Below are positions 1 through 6,557 of a DNA stretch of 9,787 nucleotides, one piece after another. The notes below the pieces were generated by a model. The model was not told the DNA's origin and did not search any database. It saw only the letters and a list, made by a program, of their open reading frames with translations. This DNA comes from Alphaproteobacteria bacterium (lineage in GTDB: Bacteria > Pseudomonadota > Alphaproteobacteria > Rickettsiales > JAIXRX01), in contig JAIXRX010000067.1 in NCBI GenBank assembly GCA_027485005.1, forward strand, positions 1 through 9,787. Reading direction: 5' to 3'. The number at the start of each line of letters is the position of its first letter. Within the stretch, counting starts at the first letter, position 1. A program made the position numbers and the translations under genes.

Positions 1-539
1 ACAACGGCCGTCACAATAGGAAAATAATGTTTCACATGCTCTTCTTTGGCACCAATAAAATAGCCAAAGCCAAGTAGTACCATCATCCAGATACTTCCGC
101 CTACAAAGGTATAAAGACAGAATTTTTTGAGATCCATGCGCGCAAGCCCCGCAGGGAAGGAAATCACATGGCGTACCCCCGGAATCAGTCGGCCAGTGAA
201 AGTTGAAATCTCACCATGTTCTGCGAAATACTTCTCAATTTTATCCAGTTTCTCAACAGGCAAAAACACATAATGGCCATAACGTAAAAAGAAAATCCGC
301 CCGAGCGATGAAGCAAGCCAATAGTTAAATAAGCTGCCGCCCATGGTGCCAACCAGACTGCACAAAAACACCAGAAGAAAATTCATTTTTCCTTGATACA
401 CAAGATAACCCGCAGGAATCATAGTCACTTCCGAAGGAATCGGGGCAAAGGTGCTTTCTAAGAAAGTCATGGCCAAAATGCCGAAGTAACCCCAGTCATG
501 CACCAAATTCACTATAAAATGCACAAATTCTTCAATCAT
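1..539 (-). CDS. DedA/SNARE-associated family membrane protein (3' end cut by window)
   Basis: This reading frame is open from an ATG at 537-539 to the window edge, giving 179 residues with the C-terminus missing. Seen in the sequence: a hydrophobic N-terminal segment, then a glutamate-rich re-entrant-type motif (E28, P33, P35, E37 in FLESTFAPIPSEV). A hydrophobic stretch follows at about 54-75, then the arginine motif GRLIPGVR at 116-123 and another hydrophobic region from about 142. The acidic motif plus GRxxPxxR is the signature of the DedA family (pfam SNARE_assoc). These are inner-membrane proteins, usually about 190-220 aa, some of which flip undecaprenyl phosphate or other lipids. The start is supported by AAGGTGG at 545-551, 5 nt upstream. 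The gene begins 58 bp after the dnaE stop on the same strand, so it could be co-transcribed; I see no convincing promoter or terminator between them. The family is secure but the exact lipid substrate is not inferable. Confidence 0.9.
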   Translation of the reverse strand, partial: MIEEFVHFIVNLVHDWGYFGILAMTFLESTFAPIPSEVTMIPAGYLVYQGKMNFLLVFLCSLVGTMGGSLFNYWLASSLGRIFFLRYGHYVFLPVEKLDKIEKYFAEHGEISTFTGRLIPGVRHVISFPAGLARMDLKKFCLYTFVGGSIWMMVLLGFGYFIGAKEEHVKHYFPIVTAV

Positions 540-597
540 ACAGCCCACCTTGTTGGCCTACTTTTTAGCGCCTAGCCATAACAAAAGATAGTAAATT

Positions 598-3500
598 TTA
601 GGCCACTGCCTCTTGCACTTTGCATAAATTTTCCAACTGTGAAATATCCGCACCCGCCAGCTGATACATACCTGGTAATCGCACCCGCGCTTGCTTACCT
701 TCTGCGATTTTCAGCAGCAGTTCAATCTTCTTTCCATGCGGCGCAGGACTACCCAACAAAGATTTAATCTGGTTGATTTGCGCGGGGCTATGCACAGCTA
801 ATTTAATCACGTCGCTCACAGGTGCGGTGCCCACCATGCTCGATTTTTTAATGGCTTCTTCCAATGGTTCAAGCGCACGCGCAACTAGCCGTACGCCGCC
901 ATCATCCGCTTTTCCGTCGGCGCGCACGAGCAGCAAATTACCATTTTCAAGCAGCGCATTTTTGCTGTTCAGCAATTTTTCGTCATACACCGCCACTTCC
1001 ACCATGCCGCTTGCGTCGGAGAGTGAAATAAACGCAAAGCGCCCTTGGTTGGACGCGCGAATTTTCTTGGCCGTCACAATCCCCGCAATGGAAACGGGCG
1101 CGTATTTCTCGCCTAATTTTTCCGCCAAAAACGCGCTGCCAATCACGCCCAAACGTGAAAGTGAATCCGCATATTCTGACACAGGATGCGAGGATAAATA
1201 AAATCCAATGGCGTCAAATTCCTGCTGCAAACGTTCCATATGGCGATAATCTTCACCTTGCGGCATAGCAGGGCGATGCATGCTGGCAGCGACTTCTGGC
1301 GCGCCAAACAGGCTTTCTTGCTGGGCGTCGCGGTCGCGCTGCATGCTTTGCGCGTGGTTGGTTAGCATCTCCAGCGCAAGGCTGAGCTGCTTGCGGTTGG
1401 CAAATAAACTGTCAAACGCACCTGCCATCACCAAATGTTCAAGCTGGCGTTTGTTGAGCACGCGTGCATCCACCCGTTCCACAAAATCAAACATGTCGCG
1501 GAATTCACCATTTTGCGCGCGTTCATCCACCACAATTTGCATGGCCTGTTCGCCTACATTGCGTAAAGCCGCCAAACCGTATCGCACGGCCAGCGTGCCG
1601 TCTGGCTGCTGTTCCACGTCAAATTTTGCGTTTGATTTATTAATGTCTGGCGTGAGCACGCGAATGCCCGCGCGCACTGCTTCTTCTTTGAACATCGCTA
1701 GTTTATCGGGGTTGTGCATCTCATAATTCATGGATGCTGCAATAAATTCAACAGGGTGATTCGCTTTCAAAAACGCAGTCTGGTACGCAATCAATGCATA
1801 AGCTGCGGCGTGCGATTTGTTGAAACCATATTCCGCAAATTTCGCCATTAAATCGAAAATTTCTTTGGCGATATTTTCTTTCACACCGCGTTCAATCGCA
1901 CGCGAGGTGAACAGCCCGCGCTGCGCTTCCATCTCTTCACGGATCTTTTTACCCATCGCGCGGCGCAGCAAATCTGCTTCCCCAAGGCTATAGCCAGCAA
2001 GCTTTTGCGCGATTTGCATCACTTGCTCTTGGTAAATAATAACGCCGTAGGTTTCCTTCAGAATTTCTTCGAGCGCGGGGTGCGAATATTTGGGTTTTTC
2101 TTCGCCGTGTTTGCGTTTGATATAGGTTGGGATATTGTCCATCGGCCCTGGGCGATAGAGCGAAACGAGCGCGATAATATCTTCAATGCAATCTGGCTTG
2201 AGCTTGCGCAGCGTGTCGCGCATGCCTTGGCTCTCCAGCTGGAAAACGCCCGTTGCGTCGCCTGCGCCAAGTAGTTCGTAAGTCGTTTTGTCGCCTTCTG
2301 GCAGCTTCAGCAAATCCAGTTCCACACCTTTGCGCGCCACAAATTTCACCGCTTGTTGTAATACGGAAAGGGTCTTCAATCCCAAAAAGTCGAACTTCAC
2401 CAAACCCGCAGATTCCGCGTATTTCATGCTATATTGCACGACCGGCATGGAGGAGCGCGCGTCGCAATACATCGGCACGAGTTCTTGCAGTGGCCTATCC
2501 CCAATCACTACTCCTGCGGCGTGAGTGGAGGCATGGCGGTTTAAACCTTCAAGCTTCAGCGCAATGCTCACCATGTGCGATACTTGCTCATCTTCATCAA
2601 TCGCAGCTTTAAGCAGCGGTTCGATCTCGATGGCTTCTTTAAGCGTCACGGGATTAGCAGGGTTGGCGGGCACTAATTTACAAATGCGGTCCACCAAACC
2701 ATAAGGCAGTTGCAACACACGCCCAACGTCGCGCAGCACTGCGCGCGCTTGCAATTTACCAAAGGTAATGATCTGCGCCACGCGTGCATTGCCATATTTG
2801 GCTTGCACATATTTAATCACCTCGTCGCGGCGGTCTTGGCAAAAGTCGATATCGAAATCGGGCATCGACACACGTTCAGGGTTCAAGAATCGCTCAAACA
2901 GCAGGCCGTATCGCAGCGGGTCAAGGTCGGTAATCAACAGCGCCCATGCAACCAGTGAGCCGGCGCCCGAGCCACGGCCCGGCCCTACGGGAATGTCTTG
3001 CTCTTTACTCCATGTGATGAAGTCGGATACGATGAGAAAGTAGCCGGGGAATTGCATGCGAATAATTACATCCAATTCAAATTCTAACCGCTCGCTATAT
3101 TCTTTTTGTTTGGCAGTGCGTGTGTCGTCATCCATGTTTTCGCTGAAGACATGCGTGCGAAGGCGTTCTTCCAAGCCAGCGCGGGCGCGGCTGCGCAGCA
3201 TGTTGGCTTCTTCGTCTAAGCCCCCAAAGCTTGGTAAAATCGGATTGCGTTTCGGTGACATAATCGCGCAGCGTTTGGCAATCTCCACGCTATTAGCAAG
3301 CGCCTCGGGCAAATCCGCAAATAGCGTTTTCATTTCATCCGCTGATTTGAAACGATGTTCCGGCGTTAGGCGGCGGCGCTCGCTTTCGCCCACATAGCGG
3401 CCTTCGGCAATGCACAGCAACGCATCATGTGCTTCATACATATCAGCATCAAAAAAGTAAGCGTCGTTCGTCGCCACAATCGGCAGATTAAATTTCAGTG

Positions 3501-4089
3501 CGAGCTCCAGCATGGCGGGCTCTATCTGCTTTTCGTCAGGCAGGCCATGGCGCATCAGCTCTACATATAATCGCCCTTCAAACACGCGGGCAAGCTGGCC
3601 TAGCAATTCTTCGGCATCTGTCGCACGGTTTTGCAAAAGCCGCTGGCCCACGCCGCCATAAATCCCTGCAGTGAGGCATAAAATACCGTCTGCATGGCGG
3701 GCTAAATCCACATAAGAAAGTAGCGGCACCACACCGTCCACAGGGGCGAGATAGGCTTTGGAAGCCAGCGCCAGCAAGTTGGTATAGCCTTCTTCATTCT
3801 GCGCCATCAACAAAAGCTGCTCGCCTTTTTGTTGTGCGGGTGTGCGCACTTTGCCTTCTTCCAACGCGTCGGTAAAATGCAGGCACACGCCAATCAAAGG
3901 CTGGACGCCTGCGTCTGCCGCTGCCATCGAAAATTCGAGCGAACCGAAGAGGTTATTGCTGTCTGCCATCCCCACCGCGGGCATGCCATATTGCGCGCAT
4001 TTTTTCATTATGGCTTTAATGCTCATCGCCCCTTCCAGCAAGGAATAGGTGGTGTGGGCGCGCAGATGGACAAAGGGGAATGAACTCAT
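598..4089 (-). CDS. dnaE: DNA polymerase III subunit alpha (replicative polymerase)
   Basis: This is the catalytic subunit of the chromosomal replicase, 1163 aa, the usual size for DnaE. The order is a PHP domain (starting FVHLRAHTTYSLLEGA), the polymerase core with GPGRGSGAGS near 369, and the palm aspartates in PDFDIDF (D411, D413). The third catalytic Asp is D567 in VKFDFLGL. A helix-hairpin-helix/fingers region follows, then a beta-clamp binding motif QESLF at 924-928, and an OB-fold at about 994-1040 (VSIAGIVTAKKIRASNQG). In the PHP segment the first metal motif reads HLRAH rather than HxHxH. This suggests a degenerate, non-proofreading PHP, as in E. coli, with editing left to DnaQ. The start was placed at the ATG at 4087-4089. 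A longer TTG-started version (to 4116) would begin inside the U-tract of the upstream terminator and adds nothing conserved. The ribosome binding site is weak. The gene is followed after 58 bp by the dedA-family gene. Confidence 0.98.
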   Translation of the reverse strand: MSSFPFVHLRAHTTYSLLEGAMSIKAIMKKCAQYGMPAVGMADSNNLFGSLEFSMAAADAGVQPLIGVCLHFTDALEEGKVRTPAQQKGEQLLLMAQNEEGYTNLLALASKAYLAPVDGVVPLLSYVDLARHADGILCLTAGIYGGVGQRLLQNRATDAEELLGQLARVFEGRLYVELMRHGLPDEKQIEPAMLELALKFNLPIVATNDAYFFDADMYEAHDALLCIAEGRYVGESERRRLTPEHRFKSADEMKTLFADLPEALANSVEIAKRCAIMSPKRNPILPSFGGLDEEANMLRSRARAGLEERLRTHVFSENMDDDTRTAKQKEYSERLEFELDVIIRMQFPGYFLIVSDFITWSKEQDIPVGPGRGSGAGSLVAWALLITDLDPLRYGLLFERFLNPERVSMPDFDIDFCQDRRDEVIKYVQAKYGNARVAQIITFGKLQARAVLRDVGRVLQLPYGLVDRICKLVPANPANPVTLKEAIEIEPLLKAAIDEDEQVSHMVSIALKLEGLNRHASTHAAGVVIGDRPLQELVPMYCDARSSMPVVQYSMKYAESAGLVKFDFLGLKTLSVLQQAVKFVARKGVELDLLKLPEGDKTTYELLGAGDATGVFQLESQGMRDTLRKLKPDCIEDIIALVSLYRPGPMDNIPTYIKRKHGEEKPKYSHPALEEILKETYGVIIYQEQVMQIAQKLAGYSLGEADLLRRAMGKKIREEMEAQRGLFTSRAIERGVKENIAKEIFDLMAKFAEYGFNKSHAAAYALIAYQTAFLKANHPVEFIAASMNYEMHNPDKLAMFKEEAVRAGIRVLTPDINKSNAKFDVEQQPDGTLAVRYGLAALRNVGEQAMQIVVDERAQNGEFRDMFDFVERVDARVLNKRQLEHLVMAGAFDSLFANRKQLSLALEMLTNHAQSMQRDRDAQQESLFGAPEVAASMHRPAMPQGEDYRHMERLQQEFDAIGFYLSSHPVSEYADSLSRLGVIGSAFLAEKLGEKYAPVSIAGIVTAKKIRASNQGRFAFISLSDASGMVEVAVYDEKLLNSKNALLENGNLLLVRADGKADDGGVRLVARALEPLEEAIKKSSMVGTAPVSDVIKLAVHSPAQINQIKSLLGSPAPHGKKIELLLKIAEGKQARVRLPGMYQLAGADISQLENLCKVQEAVA

Positions 4090-4113
4090 AGAAAAACTTG
4101 TAGCGAAATGGCG

Positions 4114-4152
4114 CAAAAAAGAAAAGCCTCCCTTGTGTTAAAAGGAAGGCTT
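4114..4152 (-). terminator. Rho-independent terminator downstream of the tetR-family gene
   Basis: The arms are 4124-4134 and 4142-4152. Read on the minus strand they give AAGCCUUCCUU, a 7-nt loop, then AAGGGAGGCUU. The stem is 11 bp, and its only non-Watson-Crick position (4130/4146) is a U.G wobble on the minus strand but a C.A mismatch on the plus strand. It is followed on the minus strand by TTCTTTTTT (4115-4123). Orientation and U-tract therefore both fit termination of the regulator transcript, which ends 22 bp earlier. It lies only 24 bp before the dnaE ATG, so dnaE needs either read-through or a promoter overlapping this hairpin. Confidence 0.88.
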
Positions 4153-4159
4153 ATCCACA
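4151..4159 (+). promoter_or_regulatory. Perfect DnaA-box sequence (single)
   Basis: TTATCCACA matches the consensus high-affinity DnaA box exactly. It sits between the tetR-family stop and dnaE, overlapping the last 2 bp of the terminator stem and followed by AT-rich sequence (TTTATTATAATTT). No second perfect box was found nearby, so this is not an origin. DnaA control of a replication gene is conceivable, but a chance 9-mer is the default explanation. Confidence 0.35.
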
Positions 4160-4173
4160 ATTTATTATAATTT

Positions 4174-4968
4174 CTAAGCGGCTTCGTCGGTGTCGTCGTC
4201 CTCAACGCGGGTGCCGTGCTCTTCGGCGGCGGTCGCGCGTTTGAACAAATCTTCAAAGTCCAGCTGTTTGGTTTCAACGCCGTCTTTTTTCTTTTTGCCG
4301 CCTGCTGCTTTTTTGATAGCGGTTTTACGAATCTCAGAGGCTTCTTTTTGGCTCGTATCTCCGGCCAACACCAGCCCTTGAATTTGCTTTTCCACAAAGC
4401 CCACACAGCGATCGGCCATTAGCTCGCGCTCGGGCTTGTCTTGATCCAGCAAAAACGCCATCCATAACCCGCGAATCATGGTGTGTAGCTCCCATGCAAA
4501 GTCAAAGCGTTCTTTCTTTTTCTTGCCGAGGTTTTTTAGAATCATCGCCCATAGTTCGCTCACCAGCAAGCGGTGCGCCCCGTCAAAACTATTGATGAGT
4601 TTACGATATTTTGGGTTGGCATGCGCTTGCCCACAAAACGCCGCCCACACCGAAAGGCGCTTGGGTTGGCAAATGCTGGGGTGGAAATTGGCGCGCACTA
4701 CGGCTTTGAGGGCGTCCACTGCATCGTCTGATTGTTTTTCAGCAGCCGAACGTAGCGCGTCCAAATAATTATTGGAGAGATATTGCAGCGTATCCAGCAT
4801 CATCTGGTCTTTACTGTCGAAATAGAAATTCACAATCCCGCGGGACATGCCAGCTGCTTGGCTTACATGCGCCACCGTGGTTTCCGAAATGCCATAACGA
4901 GCAATGCAGTGGATATTGGCTTCTATCAATTCTTTTCTGCGCTCCACGCGCACATCCTTACGGGCCAT
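4174..4968 (-). CDS. TetR/AcrR-family transcriptional regulator, BetI-like, with long charged C-terminal tail
   Basis: This is a 264-aa DNA-binding regulator. The N-terminal helix-turn-helix spans about residues 10-57, with the recognition region TTVAHVSQAAGMSRGIVNFYF (30-50) typical of TetR proteins. The ligand domain has a BetI-like segment, RLSVWAAFCGQAHANPKY, matching the W-x-x-F pattern of that subgroup. No choline genes are nearby, so a BetI function is not implied. BetI itself is about 195 aa. Here about 65 extra residues follow from position 200 on, lysine-rich (KKAAGGKKKKDG) then acidic (EDDDTDEAA), and unlikely to be globular. The start is the ATG at 4966-4968 because GGAGGTGA lies 4-11 nt... 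upstream at 4971-4978. An upstream in-frame ATG at 5025 lies ahead of the likely promoter. The gene is divergent from ugd with a 225-bp gap and is ended by a clear terminator. It is probably autoregulated through the palindrome at 4992-5007. The ligand and regulon are unknown. Confidence 0.92.
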   Translation of the reverse strand: MARKDVRVERRKELIEANIHCIARYGISETTVAHVSQAAGMSRGIVNFYFDSKDQMMLDTLQYLSNNYLDALRSAAEKQSDDAVDALKAVVRANFHPSICQPKRLSVWAAFCGQAHANPKYRKLINSFDGAHRLLVSELWAMILKNLGKKKKERFDFAWELHTMIRGLWMAFLLDQDKPERELMADRCVGFVEKQIQGLVLAGDTSQKEASEIRKTAIKKAAGGKKKKDGVETKQLDFEDLFKRATAAEEHGTRVEDDDTDEAA

Positions 4969-4970
4969 AA

Positions 4971-4978
4971 TCACCTCC
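4971..4978 (-). promoter_or_regulatory. Strong Shine-Dalgarno of the tetR-family gene
   Basis: On the minus strand the sequence reads GGAGGTGA followed by TT and ATG. It matches the anti-16S complement over eight bases and decides the start at 4968 over the upstream ATG at 5025. Confidence 0.85.
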
Positions 4979-4985
4979 ACTCCGA

Positions 4986-5014
4986 TATTAACTGAACATA
5001 CGTTTAGCAAACAA
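4986..5014 (-). promoter_or_regulatory. Probable sigma70-type promoter of the tetR-family gene
   Basis: On the minus strand, TTGTTT (5009-5014) and TTAATA (4986-4991) are separated by 17 bp. Each box keeps four of six consensus bases. The expected transcription start would be around 4979, close to the Shine-Dalgarno, giving a very short leader. The call is supported mainly by spacing and by the operator-like palindrome sitting between the two boxes. The hexamers alone would be weak evidence. Confidence 0.45.
4992..5007. promoter_or_regulatory. Interrupted palindrome, candidate operator of the TetR-family regulator
   Basis: The 16-bp sequence CTGAACATACGTTTAG has dyad symmetry of the form CTnAACnTA/TAnGTTnAG: six of eight base pairs in each half are symmetric. 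It fills the spacer of the predicted promoter almost exactly. TetR-family repressors commonly bind palindromes of about 15-20 bp that overlap their own promoter. That this regulator binds here is an inference from position and symmetry. Confidence 0.5.
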
Positions 5015-5067
5015 GCCGCCCCCATGCCAGCATATTTTCATTAGCAAAAATACTTTAAGGGCTAATT

Positions 5068-5194
5068 TCTAGTGCTTCTAATTTATTTTCGTACTAGAAG
5101 TTCGAGGCGAGGAGGACGTAAGCGTAGGAATACTACGTGCGTACCGACAAGACCGATAAACGACGACGTATGGGAATAAATCAGGAGTACTAGA
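5068..5194 (+). repeat. Long imperfect palindrome with internal hairpin, enclosing the ugd ribosome binding site
   Basis: The arms 5068-5094 and 5168-5194 pair over 27 positions with a single A/C mismatch (5080/5182). Several G.U pairs occur (for example 5074/5188, 5077/5185, 5088/5174, 5089/5173, 5091/5171). Inside, 5114-5127 and 5133-5145 form a second stem around the loop GAATA, built of GG/CC, ACGTA/TGCGT and CGTAG/CTACG helices with small bulges. The outer ends are CTAG on both sides (5069-5072, 5190-5193). The right arm carries the ugd Shine-Dalgarno AGGAG (5183-5187), and the A of the start codon pairs with 5068. It could be a leader RNA that masks the ribosome binding site or a dispersed palindromic repeat that landed before ugd. 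I see no target duplication and do not recognise the family. Confidence 0.75.
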
Positions 5195-6513
5195 TGTTAA
5201 ATATTACCATGGTAGGTACAGGATATGTTGGGCTGGTGTCGGGTGTGTGCCTTTCGCAGTTCGGTTTTCATGTGACCTGTATTGATAATAACGCCAGCAA
5301 AATTGAGCGCCTGAATGCTGGCGAAGTACCGATTTATGAACCGGGTCTTACCAAAATTTTGCAAGAAAATCACGCTGCCAAACGCCTGCATTTCAGCACC
5401 GACCTTGCAGCCGCTGTACAATCTTCCAGCATTGTTTTTATTGCTGTTGGTACGCCTGCGTCTGAAGACGGCAAAGCCAATTTAGATTATGTGTTCGCCG
5501 CCGCCGAAGAAATTGCCAAGGCCGCCACCAAACCATTACTGGTGATTGTGAAATCCACTGTGCCCGTTGGCACCTGCCAAAAAGTGGCGGACGTGATGCG
5601 CCGTGTAAACTCAAGCGTCGAATTTAATATTGCCAGCAACCCAGAATTCTTGCGTGAAGGCAGCGCGGTGAAGGACTTCATGTTCCCTGATCGTATTGTG
5701 GTGGGCACCCAAAATGCTGCCACGCGTCAGCGCATGTCTGAGCTTTATTATCCCCTCACCTCCAACAATGTGCCGATTTTATTCACGGATCTGGAATCGT
5801 CGGAGCTTATCAAATATGCGTCCAACTGTTTCCTTGCCACCAAAATTGCCTTCATAAATGAAATGGCATTGCTGTGTGAAGCGGCAGGCGCGGATGTGCA
5901 TGACGTGGCGCGCGGCATGGGGCTCGATAAACGTATCAGCAATCACTTCCTGCAAGTCGGCCCTGGTTATGGTGGCTCGTGCTTCCCCAAAGACACCCAC
6001 GCCCTCAGCGCCATTGCAGAGCAATTTGGCACAGCCTCCTATGTGGTGAATAGCGCGATTGAGGCCAACCAAAATCATAAACATCAAATGCTGCAAAAAA
6101 TTCTACGCGCGGTAGGCGGCAGTGTGAAAGGCAAAAAGATCGGTGTACTGGGGCTGACGTTCAAAGCCAATACCGACGATATGCGCGACAGTGCAAGCCT
6201 TGTGATTCTGCCGGGATTATTAGATGCAGGAGCCACCATTCGCGCGTTTGACCCGCAAGGCATAGAACATGCCAAAGCGTTACTGCCCGCTGAGATTAGC
6301 TATGCAGAAGATGCCTATGACGCCGCAACTGGTGCAGATATATTATTGATTTTAACGGAATGGAATGAGTTTCGCGTGCTCGATTTTGATGAGTTGAAAG
6401 CAAAAATGAACGCCCCCGTGCTGGTCGATTTACGCAATCTGTATCGCTTAGAAGACATGGCTGGTAAAGGTTTTTCCTATCACTCGCTAGGTCGAAAAAC
6501 AGTTATGACATAG
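5194..6513 (+). CDS. ugd: UDP-glucose 6-dehydrogenase
   Basis: This cytoplasmic enzyme oxidises UDP-glucose to UDP-glucuronate with two NAD+, feeding surface polysaccharide and lipid-sugar synthesis. It is 439 aa, the normal length. The N-terminal Rossmann domain carries GTGYVG (8-13) and the VGTP and KSTVPVGT motifs. ASNPEFLREGSA is the conserved substrate loop. K207 lies in SSELIKYASNCFLATK, and the catalytic cysteine is C263 in GPGYGGSCFPKD. The C-terminal UDP-binding domain starts around 315 (KKIGVLGLTFKANTDDMRDS). Motifs favour UDP-glucose over the GDP-mannose or UDP-ManNAc dehydrogenase relatives. The start at 5194 is set by AGGAG at 5183-5187 and the family N-terminus. The gene is alone on this strand, divergent from the tetR-family gene and convergent with the gene at 6558-7439. 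Its leader is the long hairpin at 5068-5194. No convincing promoter boxes or 3' terminator hairpin were seen. Confidence 0.97.
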   Translation: MLNITMVGTGYVGLVSGVCLSQFGFHVTCIDNNASKIERLNAGEVPIYEPGLTKILQENHAAKRLHFSTDLAAAVQSSSIVFIAVGTPASEDGKANLDYVFAAAEEIAKAATKPLLVIVKSTVPVGTCQKVADVMRRVNSSVEFNIASNPEFLREGSAVKDFMFPDRIVVGTQNAATRQRMSELYYPLTSNNVPILFTDLESSELIKYASNCFLATKIAFINEMALLCEAAGADVHDVARGMGLDKRISNHFLQVGPGYGGSCFPKDTHALSAIAEQFGTASYVVNSAIEANQNHKHQMLQKILRAVGGSVKGKKIGVLGLTFKANTDDMRDSASLVILPGLLDAGATIRAFDPQGIEHAKALLPAEISYAEDAYDAATGADILLILTEWNEFRVLDFDELKAKMNAPVLVDLRNLYRLEDMAGKGFSYHSLGRKTVMT

Positions 6514-6557
6514 GCCTGCCAGATTAGTAAATTGAGTCAGCCCTTAATAAAATATAT

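Noticed and set aside
773..3397. Several plus-strand open frames of 70-148 codons opposite dnaE
   Set aside because: They are antisense shadows of a strongly conserved gene, with low-complexity Ser/Arg/Ala-rich translations and no proper starts.
4090..4116. N-terminal extension of dnaE from a TTG at 4114-4116
   Set aside because: The TTG lies in the terminator U-tract. The GGGAGG ahead of it is one arm of the terminator stem, and the added nine residues are not part of the family; the ATG at 4089 fits the DnaE N-terminus.
4151..4159. Replication origin near dnaE
   Set aside because: There is only one perfect DnaA box and no box cluster, no dnaA/dnaN neighbours and no unwinding-type repeats. 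A TGTGGATAC near 6880 is a one-mismatch match inside a coding region.
4969..5025. N-terminal extension of the TetR-family protein from the ATG at 5025
   Set aside because: It lies upstream of the probable promoter, has no ribosome binding site and adds residues unlike the family, whereas the ATG at 4968 has a near-consensus Shine-Dalgarno.
5040..5066. Inverted repeat ATTAGC/GCTAAT (5040-5045, 5061-5066) as a second operator or a ugd promoter element
   Set aside because: It is only 6 bp with a 15-nt gap in AT-rich sequence. The overlapping TTAGCA/TAATTT boxes match the promoter consensus poorly.
5060..5200. Transposon with target-site duplication around the ugd leader palindrome
   Set aside because: No direct repeat flanks the element and it encodes no protein. 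The element is reported only as a palindrome of unknown origin.
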